From positions 1-32,505 of the forward strand of contig NZ_BAFY01000218.1 of NCBI RefSeq assembly GCF_000308555.1: DNA of 32,505 nucleotides, given 5' to 3'. Each line of letters begins with the position of its first letter. Position 1 is the stretch's first letter. The stretch is from Nocardia cyriacigeorgica NBRC 100375 (GTDB taxonomy: Bacteria; Actinomycetota; Actinomycetes; Mycobacteriales; Mycobacteriaceae). The notes beneath the pieces are model-generated. The model worked only from the letters and a program-made list of their open reading frames with translations, did no database searches and was not told where the DNA came from. The position numbers and the translations under genes are program-made. Positions 7,939 to 17,000 of the stretch are shown here, in pieces.

Positions 7939-8774
7939 TCCTCTCGGTCGAAATCGGCCACGCCGCGTTTCCAGTAGCCGGCGATCAGATAGTCCTTCGG
8001 GTCGACGCCCAGTTCGGTGCGCACCCAGCGCCGCAGCGGGCGCAGCGCACCGGCCTCGGCGGCCAGCCACACGTACACCCGTTCACCGGGCGCGACGGTC
8101 ACCGTGCGCACGGCCTGTTCGAGGGCGTCACCGTGGCCGGGGGCGAGATCGCCGCGATGCACCCAGCGCACCCGCACCCCCGCCGGGGCGTTCAGCGCGA
8201 TCTCCTGTTCCGGTCCGGTGACCTCGACGAACACCCACCCGGAGGCGGTGCGCGGCAACCACTCCAGCCACCGCGCGATCGCGGGCAGCGCGGTGATGTC
8301 ACCGGCGAGCAGATACTTGTCGTAGCTGCGCGGGACGACGACACCGCCCGGCGGGCCCGCGATGTGGATGCGGGTGCCCGGCCTCGCCGCCCGCGCCCAG
8401 TCCGAGGCGAGGCCGCCGGGGTGCAGCGCGAAGTCGATGTCGAGTTCCAGGGCTTCGCGGTCGTAGCGGCGCACCGTGTACTCCCGCGACACCGGGCGCG
8501 GACTGCCCCATTCCAGCGACAGCCCGTCGCGGCGCGGCAGCCGTAGTACGCCGTCGTCACCGGGAAAGACCAGGCGCACATGCTCGTCCGGCACATAGCT
8601 GTGGAATCCGGCCAGGTCGGCGCCACCGAAGGTGAGGCGAAGCAGTCCTGCGCCCACCGGTTCGCTGCGCAGCACCTCGACCTCACACAGCCCGATCGGA
8701 TAGCCCACCTTCTCGCCGTGATCTCCCGCCAGCACCTCGGTGATGCGTTCGGCATAGGCGGCGCGATCCACCAT
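7935..8774 (-). CDS. Siderophore-interacting protein (FAD-dependent ferric-siderophore reductase)
   Basis: A 279-residue cytoplasmic flavoprotein of the SIP / ViuB family, which reduces imported ferric siderophore to release iron. The N-terminal FAD-binding barrel includes RLTFGGADL, HVRLVFPGDD and the flavin-contact motif SREYTVRRYD. The C-terminal NAD(P)H/SIP half includes LAGDITALPAIARWLE and VYVWLAAEAGALRPLRRWVR, and the protein ends GYWKRGVADFDREE, a tail typical of the family. The start is ATG 8774, sharing bases with the TAA of the MFS gene upstream. A longer frame through the MFS gene is an overlap artefact. Its place between exporter and carrier genes supports recycling of the siderophore made here. 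Confidence 0.92.
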   Translation of the reverse strand: MVDRAAYAERITEVLAGDHGEKVGYPIGLCEVEVLRSEPVGAGLLRLTFGGADLAGFHSYVPDEHVRLVFPGDDGVLRLPRRDGLSLEWGSPRPVSREYTVRRYDREALELDIDFALHPGGLASDWARAARPGTRIHIAGPPGGVVVPRSYDKYLLAGDITALPAIARWLEWLPRTASGWVFVEVTGPEQEIALNAPAGVRVRWVHRGDLAPGHGDALEQAVRTVTVAPGERVYVWLAAEAGALRPLRRWVRTELGVDPKDYLIAGYWKRGVADFDREE

Positions 8775-10003
8775 TACTGCTCCTTCTTCTCGTACAACGG
8801 TCTCGACAGGGCGGCGGTCAGCGCGGTGAGCACCAGCACCGCCACGCCGTAGACCACCAATGCCGCAGCGGGCGCGAACAATTGACCGGCCACGCCCGCC
8901 ACCATCGACCCGATGGCGGTTCCGGTGACGGCCTGCACCATGAGCAGCCCAGAGATCCGGCCACGCAACTCCTCCGGCGCATGCTGCTGGAGCACGGTGT
9001 AGCGCAGCACCATGTTCACCGCCCTGGCCACACCGAAACCGGCCAGACCGAGGAACACTCCGGCAGCATGCGGGGACAGCCCGGCCGCGATGACGCCGAG
9101 CGGCATCACCGCCATGGCGGCGATCAGATCCCGGCCGGGATTGCGGCTGCGGCCGATCCAACCGCTGGTCAGCGAGCCGATCACCGCGCCTGCGCCGGGT
9201 GCGGCGTAGAGCAGGCCCAAGGTCGTCGGCCCGGCGCCCAACTCGACATCGGCAAAGGCGGGCAACAGCACCAGTGGCCCGCTGACCAGCATGGCGATGA
9301 GGCCGGTCAGCAGGGCCGCGCGGATCACGCGGTGGCTCATCGCGAAACCGATCCCGATCGTCAGCTCCCGCAACGGATATTGCGCGTCGCGCGCGGGCGG
9401 CGGCGCCGGGCCGATCGCACGAATCAAACCGACGGTCGCGGCGGTGGCGCCCGCGGCGATGAAGAACGCCGGGGCGACACCGGTCTGCGCGATGAGAATG
9501 CCCGCGAGTGCCGGGGTGATCATGGTGCCGAGATCGGAGGTGAGCGCGGTCAACGCACCGGCGGCGGCGACCTTCTCCCGCCCGACCAGCACCGGAACCA
9601 GCGCCATCATGGCGGTGCCACTGACGCCGCCGGCCGCCCCGTCCAGGGCGGCGGCGGCATAGATGACGGCCAGCTGCGGATCCGGCAGCAGCGCATTGGC
9701 GCCCAACGCGAGGAACCCCGCGCCGGCGGCGGTGCGCGACCACTGGATCACGGTGCGGCGATCGAACCGGTCGGCGATCACGCCACCGGCCAGGCTGCCG
9801 GTGAACAGCGCGATCGCGGTCACGGTGGTGACTCCGGCGACGTGCAACGTCGAACCGGACAGCTGATAGACCTGCACCGGCAGGGCCACCATCAGCAATC
9901 CGATACCGAGCACCGACACCAGCCGTGCGGCGAACGCGGCCCGGAAGGGCCGGCTCGACCGCAACGGCGAGATGTCGATCAGCAGTCCGGAGACCGCTGT
10001 CAC
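8774..10003 (-). CDS. entS: MFS exporter, EntS-like, probable siderophore efflux
   Basis: A 409-residue major facilitator transporter with about 12 hydrophobic segments. The opening resembles enterobactin exporter EntS: DISPLRSSRPFRAAFAARLVS, then GLLMVALPVQVYQL and the loop motif GGVIADRFDRRTVIQ. It is expected to move the finished siderophore across the cytoplasmic membrane. The start is GTG 10003 and overlaps the TGA of the FepB-like gene (GTGA), indicating translational coupling. No substrate can be read from the sequence; the role rests on EntS similarity and on being inside the locus. Confidence 0.88.
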   Translation of the reverse strand: MTAVSGLLIDISPLRSSRPFRAAFAARLVSVLGIGLLMVALPVQVYQLSGSTLHVAGVTTVTAIALFTGSLAGGVIADRFDRRTVIQWSRTAAGAGFLALGANALLPDPQLAVIYAAAALDGAAGGVSGTAMMALVPVLVGREKVAAAGALTALTSDLGTMITPALAGILIAQTGVAPAFFIAAGATAATVGLIRAIGPAPPPARDAQYPLRELTIGIGFAMSHRVIRAALLTGLIAMLVSGPLVLLPAFADVELGAGPTTLGLLYAAPGAGAVIGSLTSGWIGRSRNPGRDLIAAMAVMPLGVIAAGLSPHAAGVFLGLAGFGVARAVNMVLRYTVLQQHAPEELRGRISGLLMVQAVTGTAIGSMVAGVAGQLFAPAAALVVYGVAVLVLTALTAALSRPLYEKKEQ

Positions 10004-10995
10004 TTGAAGCGCTCCGCGATCAGGTCGAGGGTGTCCATGACACTGCGGTAATCGGGACGCGCGCTGGCGGCGGGCAACTCGAAGACGTTGCCGGTCTTGA
10101 ACGCGGGCAGCTGCGCGTACAGCGGATCCTCGGCCAGCTGAGCCGCGTTGCGGCCGCCGGACAGCGACACCACGAACACCACCGGCGCGTCGACGACGGT
10201 GCTCAGCAGCTCGGGGCTGAAGTGGAACCAGTCGGCGGCCTCCGGCTTGGCCGGGTTACCCGCCTTCTCCGCGACCTTGTCGTCGATGGTGAAACCGACC
10301 TCGGCCAGCAGCCGGGGCAGCGCCGCCGACGGCAGGAACAGCGTGGGCTCCTGGCTCTTCACCGACTGCACGAACGCGACCGCGCCCGCGGGCGCCTTGA
10401 CCGACTCCTTCACCTTCGCCACTTTGTCCTGGTAGGCGGTGATCAGGCCGTCGACCTTGTCGGGGCGGCCGACCACCTCGGCCACCAACCGCAGCTGATC
10501 GGCCCAGTCGGTGGTGGTCGCGGGCACCAGCACGGTCGGCGCGATGGCCGAGAGCTGGTCGTAGGCGTTGATGGACTGCTGGGCCGGGAAGCCCTGCCCG
10601 CCGCCGATGATCAGATCCGGCCGCTGGTTGGCGATGAACTCCAGGTTGATGTTGTCGCCGATCGGGAGTTCCACGGTGCCTTGCGCTTTCGCGTCCTCGG
10701 CCCAGGCCGCCGGGAACCCGCCGGTGCGGGTGTTGACGCCGAGCAACCGGGGATCGGCGGCCGCGACCGGCGCCTCGAGGTCGTAGAGATAGCCGGCCAG
10801 CGCGCCGTTGAGGACGACGATGCGCTGCGGATCAGCGGGCACCTGGACGGGGCCGCGTTCGGTCTGCACCTCGCGGGTGCCCGCGGATTCGGTGGCGTCG
10901 GAGTCGGCGCCGCAGCCCGCGACGAGCGCGGTGAGGGCGAGGATCAGCAAGGCTACGGCGGCGCGTAACCGCGCGGTCGATCGGATGACGAACAT
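10000..10995 (-). CDS. fepB: FepB-like ferric-siderophore-binding lipoprotein
   Basis: A 331-residue ABC-transporter substrate-binding protein of the periplasmic-binding type used for iron chelates. Residues 1-27 are a lipoprotein signal ending in the lipobox LVAGC, with Cys28 to be lipidated and anchored outside the cytoplasmic membrane. Family blocks include PQRIVVLNGALAGYLYDL, NLEFIANQRPDLIIGGG and YDQLSAIAPTVLVP. It should capture the ferric siderophore and hand it to the FepD/FepG-like permease. The gene follows the NRPS by 37 bases with AGAAGAGAG before ATG 10995, and is separate from its permease genes, which lie upstream of the NRPS. Confidence 0.92.
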   Translation of the reverse strand: MFVIRSTARLRAAVALLILALTALVAGCGADSDATESAGTREVQTERGPVQVPADPQRIVVLNGALAGYLYDLEAPVAAADPRLLGVNTRTGGFPAAWAEDAKAQGTVELPIGDNINLEFIANQRPDLIIGGGQGFPAQQSINAYDQLSAIAPTVLVPATTTDWADQLRLVAEVVGRPDKVDGLITAYQDKVAKVKESVKAPAGAVAFVQSVKSQEPTLFLPSAALPRLLAEVGFTIDDKVAEKAGNPAKPEAADWFHFSPELLSTVVDAPVVFVVSLSGGRNAAQLAEDPLYAQLPAFKTGNVFELPAASARPDYRSVMDTLDLIAERFK

Positions 10996-11032
10996 GGGTG
11001 GGTTGCTCTCTTCTTTCTCGTGGTGGGGAAGT

Positions 11033-14000
11033 TCAGTGGCGCAACGCCGGGTCGGCGTCGAGCAGCGCGGCGACCTCGGTCCAGCCCTGCGGCGAGACGA
11101 TGTCGAAGTGCGAGTACGGCAGCCGCCGCACCGTGAGCCGCGCCCCCGCGGCCCGCCAACCGGCGAGCTGGGCGTCGGTTCGGGCGGAGTCGATGCCCGG
11201 GTCGGCGGCGTAGAGGGCCATCGGACCGCGGTATCGCGGTGTGGTCGAGGCGGGAACCAGCGCGAGCAGCGACCTCGCGGCTGCGCGGATGGCGTCGGCG
11301 AGTTCGGGTGCGTCGTCGGGTAGTTCGGGCAGCAACCGGTCGAGTTCGGCCGGGTAGGCCAGCGAGCGGGTGGCCTGTTCGGCGAGGTTCGCCAGCGGAT
11401 GGGAGTCGATCAGGCCGGCGAACGCGACGTCCTCCCCCGCCGCCTCCATCGCCGCGGCGATGGCGTGCACGATATTGCCGCCGAGCGAATACCCGAGCAG
11501 CCGGTACGGGCCGTGCGGTTGGATGCGGCGCATCGTCTCCAGATAATGCGCGGCCAGCTCGTCGAGGGTCCGGGCGCCGATGTCGTGTCCGCTCAACGTC
11601 GGTGCTTGCAGCCCGACCAACGGCCGGTCCGCGCGCAGCAACCGGGCCAGCGGTGCGAACTGCCACGCCGTGCCGCCGACCGGGTGCACGCAGAAGATCG
11701 GTGCGGCCGAGCCCGTCGGACGCAGATCCAGGACGTGGTCGAGGCGGCGGCCGTACATGGCGAGGGCGTCGGGCGCCGTCTCTGGCGGAGACGTCCTCGC
11801 GCTCGACGACACGACTTCGTCGGACAGGGTGCTGGTCTCCTGCGCGGGTGCGTGCGCGGCTGACGACGCCCTGGTTGCGCGCGGGATGGCGCTCACCGCG
11901 TCCGGCGAGACTGCGGCGGAATGCGCGGCGGCGATGTCCGGGGCCGGCAACGCGGTGGCAGTGCTGGACGAGGCCGCGGCGGTGGTGATCGCTCGGGCGA
12001 GCGAGCGGGCAGTCGGGGCCGCGAAGACATCGTCGAGGACCACTGCCAAGCCCGCTCGCCGCAGCCGCCCGGTCAAGCGCACGGCGGTCAGGGAGTGGCC
12101 GCCGGCGGCGAAGAAATCGTCGTCGGGCTGGAGCCCGGGGGACGACAGCACCGCCGACATGGCGTCGAGCACCGTGCGCACCAGGTTCGGCGATTCCGGC
12201 ACGGGCGGACCGCCCGGGGCTGCCTCGTCTGCGCGGGCGTGGATGCGGTCACCCTGATTGCCTGCGCCGCTGTGCGATCCCCGATCGAGCGACAAGGCGC
12301 CACCTTCTCGCGTGTCGGCTGGGGCGCCGTTCGGGCCCGCCTGGTCACGCACGGAGGTCTGCTCGGCGCCCGGCGACCCGGCACCGGCGATCGGCCCGGT
12401 CGTACTCGCCTGCTCATCCGGCGCGGGCAGCGCCTTGCGGTCGATCTTTTCGCTGGTGGTACGCGGGATCTCGGCGAGGACGACCAAGGCCGCGGGAACC
12501 ATGTGGGCGGGCAGGGCGGTGCGCACCTGTTCGAGCACCCGGCCGGTGTCGATCACCGCACCGCCCTTGGCGATCAGGTACCCCACCAGCCGTTGATCGC
12601 CGGGCCGGTCTTCGCGCAGCAGCACCACGGCTTGGGCGACGTCATCGCAGCCGAGCAGCGCCGATTCGATTTCGCCGAGTTCGATGCGCTGCCCGCGCAG
12701 CTTCACCTGGCTGTCGGCGCGGCCCACGTAGTCGAGTTCGCCGTCGGCGGTCCATTTCACCAGGTCACCGGTGCGGTACAGGCGATCGCCGTGGCCGCCG
12801 GGGTCCGCGACGAACGCGGCGGCGGTCAGGTCGGGGCGGGCGAAGTAACCGCGCGCCAACTGGATGCCGGTGAGGTAGAGCTCGCCGACGGCACCGACGC
12901 GGACGGGTCGCAGCCGGTCGTCGAGCACACGCACGCCCGAACCTTCGGCGGGGCGGCCGATCGGCACCGACGTCGTGTCGGCGTCGGTGGTCTCGTGGAA
13001 GGTGATGCAGACCGCGGCCTCGGTGGGGCCGTACAGGTTGTAGACCTGTGTGCCCGTCAGCGCCCGCATGCGATGGGCGGTGGCGGGTGGTAGCGCCTCG
13101 CCGCCGGTCACCACGCACCGCAGGTCGGTGCACCCGGACAGATCGGCTTCTTCGGCGAGCACGGTGAGCATCGAGGTGGTCATCTGCATGACCGTCACCC
13201 GCTCGTCGCGCATCAGTTGCGCCTGGTAGTAGGGATCGCGGTGGCCATCCGGGCGGGTGAGCACGATGCGCGCGCCAACCAGCAGCGGCAGGAACAGCTC
13301 GAGCAGCGAGGCGTCGAACGTCGGTGGAGTCCGGTACAGGACGGTGTCGTGCGCACCGACACCCTGATGGCGCCGCAACCATTCGAAGGTGTTGACGATG
13401 GCGGCGTGCGAGACCGTCACTCCCTTGGGCACGCCGGTGGAGCCGGAGGTGAACAGCAGGTAGGCGGAGTTGTCCGGACGCAGCGGTGCGCGACGGTCGT
13501 CGTCGGTGACGGCACCATCGCCGAATGCGCTGGTATCGAGCTCGTCGACGGCGACGACCACCGCGCGGTCGGTGCCGAACCCGGCCCGCGCGGTGCTGAG
13601 CACGAGCGCCGGCCGCGCGGTCGCCAGAATCAGATCCACCCGCCGCGCCGGTTGGGAGAGGTCGATCGGCAGATACACCCCGCCGGCCCGGCAGATCGCA
13701 TGCGCGGCAATGACGGAATCCAGATCACGTGCCATGGCCACCGCAACCACTGTCTCCGGGCCGATGCCGTAGGCGATCAGCCAGCGCGCCAAGCGATTCG
13801 AACGAGCCTCGAACTCGGCGTAGGTCAGCGTAGTGCCCTCAAGGGTGATGGCGGGCGCCTGCGGATCGATATCCGGCACCTTCCAATCGACGAGCGTGGT
13901 GCCGCCGCTTCCAGCAGCCGCTTCGCGTCGCGGCGCACCGATCTCCGAGAAACCAGCAGACGACGCGGCGCCCGGTGCTGCGTCCAGGACAGCAACACCC

Positions 14001-17000
14001 GCACCGGCGGGGACCGCCCCCGCGTTCCCGATGTCGACGCGATCCGCTGCCACGGCAGTACGCCCGAACAACGCCCCGACCACCCTGGCCGGATCGGCGA
14101 CCAGCCCGGCCAGCACATCGGCCAACCGCTGGGCCAGGTGCCCCGCCAGCGCTTCGGGCACGGTCGCCGGATCGTGGTGCAGCATCAGCCGGAACCGATC
14201 GCCCGGTAACGCCGTCACCGTCACCGGGTAGTGGGTGAGGCTGTGCACTGCGACGTCCGCGACCCGCAGTTGATGCGAATCCGGCTGGCGCAGGCCGGTC
14301 TTGGGGAAGTTCTCGAAAACCACCAGTGTGTCGAACAGACGCCCGCGGCCGATGGCGCGCTCCACGGTGGCGAGCCCGAGGAAGCCGATCTCTCGCAATT
14401 CGAGTGCGGTGCGCTGGAATTGCGGCAGTTGCTCGAGCAGTGGGCGGTCGGTCTCGACCCGCAGGCGCGCGGGCACCGTATTGCTGAACAGGCCGACCGT
14501 GGATTCCACGCCGACGAGTTCGGCGGGTCGGCCAGAGACGACGGTGCCGAACACGACGTCGGTGTGCCCGAGGAATTCGGCAAGCACCACCGACCATGCA
14601 CCCTGCAACAGCGTGTTCATGGTGACGCCGCGTTCGCGGCCGACCGACTCCAGCGCTTCGGCAGCGGATTCCGGCAACGGAACCGACAGCCCGATCGCCG
14701 CAGCGCGCGGCGATGCGGAGGCATGCTCGGTTGCGGCAGAGCCAGGCTCACCCTCGACGGAGCCCGGCAACCTCGACTCGCTGCCGAGCTGCGCCCATGC
14801 CTGGTGCTGCCCCGCGGCGATCATCTCGCCGACCAGCGAGGGCCATTCCACGCCCGTCAGGTATTCACCCCAATGATTCAGCGCGGCATCGAGATCACGA
14901 TCAGCCAGCCAGGCAAGGTAGTCCCCGTAGTATCCACCGCGCGCCGGCTCGTCCCCGTGGTACAGCGCGAGCGTCTCGCGCAGCATGATGGGGATCGACC
15001 AGCCGTCGGCCAGCAGGTGGTGGGCGGTGAGGATCAGGCGGGAGGCGGTATCGGTCAGCCGGATGACGAGGATCCGCAGCAGCGGCGGCTCGCTGATGTC
15101 GAAGGGCGTCGCGCCCGCGTCACGCTCGAGTTCGTCGGCCAAGAGTTCAGGGTCTGCGTCCGCGCGCAGGTCTTCCACCCGCCAGTCCAGCCGGGGAGAT
15201 GCCGGCACCACCTGCACCGGCTGGTCGAACTCGTAGCAGAAGGCGGCACCGAGGTTCGGGTGCCGGTTCAGCATGGCCCGCACCGCGACGGCCAGTTGGG
15301 CCGGATCCAATGGCCCGGCGAGATCGAATCGCGCGGTCATGGTGTAGACGTCATCGGCGCCGTCGCGCAGCGCGTGGTACAGCAGCCCTTCCTGCAACGG
15401 CGACAAGGGCAGCACGTCGGCAATCGGACCGTAGCGCGCGGTCAAAGCGTCCAACTCGGTCTGCGGCAGCTCGACCAGTGGGCGTCGCGATGTCGAACGT
15501 TCGGGTGCCCGGGCGACGACGTGTTCGGCGGCCAGAGCCAACTCACCGAATCCTCTGCGGCTCAGCAGTTCCTGCGGCGCGAGTACGAGACCACGTTCGC
15601 GCAACCTGGTACTGACGGTGATAGCGGTGATGCTGTCGCCACCCACGCCGAAGAAGTCGTCATCCATGCTCACCCCGTCGTGGCCGAGCGCCGCCGAGAC
15701 GACCTCACACAGCGCACGCTCGGCCTCCGTCGACGGTGGCCGACCAGCCGATTCGGACGCGGGCTCCGGCAACGCGGCCCGATCGATTTTCCCGTTCACT
15801 GTGGTCGGCAGCTCGGTGAGCACAACGATGCGCGAGGGCACCATATGGTCCGGGAGCAGATCGGCGAGGCGATGACGCAGCTGTGCGGAATCGATGGCGT
15901 CGCCGCCGGATTCGCCGACGACGTACCCGATGAGCGTCGCACGTTCGCCGACGGTCCGGGTATCGGCAGCCGCCGCGCGTACCTGCGGAAGCGTGTTCAG
16001 CGCCGCCTCGATTTCACCGAGCTCGACCCGATGCCCGCGTATCTTGACCTGGGCGTCGACCCGGCCGGCGTATTCGTATCCGCGGCCGGGCACCCACCGC
16101 GCCCGGTCGCCGGTGCGGTACATGCGCGCTCCCGGCGGACCGTACGGGTCCGCGACGAAACGGTGCGCGGTGGTCGCCGGCTGTTCGCGGTAGCCGCGGG
16201 CCAGTTGCGGGCCGGAGAGGTACAACTCGCCGATCTGGTTGTCCGCGACCACCTGTAAAGCGTTGTCCAGCAGATAAACCCGGACCCCTGGCAGGGGAAG
16301 ACCGATGTGTGGTTGCGCCCCACGCACCGCAGTGGCGATGGCGTCGACCGTCGCTTCGGTCGGGCCGTAGAGATTCATCGCGGGAATGTCCGACCGCTGT
16401 AGGTCTCGCCACAGCTGCGGCGGGCAGGCCTCGCCACCGAGCGCGACCAGGTGGGGCCGAGTGCCGGCGAGCCCGTGCTCGAGCAGGGCCGCGATCAACG
16501 TGGGCGTGCCGTCGACGATGTCGATGCCGTCGCGCCGGAACGCCCGCACCAACGCATCCGGGTCACGCCGGATCACACTGTCGTACAGGTGCACACAGTG
16601 TCCATCCAGCAGCCACAGCAGCGGATCCAGGGAAGCGTCGAAGGCGAACGACGTCGTATGAGCGACACGCAGCGGCCGGTCCGGGGTGGGTGTGGCGAAC
16701 AAGCCCCGACGGTGAGCTGCCAGTAGGTGCGCGAGGGCGTCGTGGTCCACCAGCACGCCCTTGGGTCGTCCGGTGGAACCGGAGGTGTAGATCAGATACG
16801 CGCCCTGATCGAGCCGGGGTCCGGCGGTGGTGAGCGGCGCCGAGTCGAAGGCGTCGATCTCGGCCCGCACCGCGGCGTCTTCCAGCGCGACGGCGGGCTC
16901 CCCCAGCTCGCCGGCGAGTTCGCCGGCGACGAGCACCAGCACCGGTGCGGCATCCTCGATCGTCGCCCGCAGCCGGCTCACCGGATGCTCCGGATCGAGC

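Noticed and set aside
8882..10051. A 389-codon plus-strand frame opposite the MFS exporter gene
   Set aside because: It is rich in His, Gln, Gly and Arg without any motif. The minus strand encodes a clear transporter with membrane segments.
14231..16258. A 675-codon open frame on the plus strand opposite the NRPS
   Set aside because: It is a shadow of the NRPS reading frame in GC-rich DNA. It has no recognisable domain, and the minus-strand frame has all NRPS motifs intact over the same bases.
12460..16800. An epimerisation or heterocyclisation domain within the NRPS
   Set aside because: Only two HHxxxDG motifs occur, one per condensation domain, and no DxxxxD cyclisation motif is seen.
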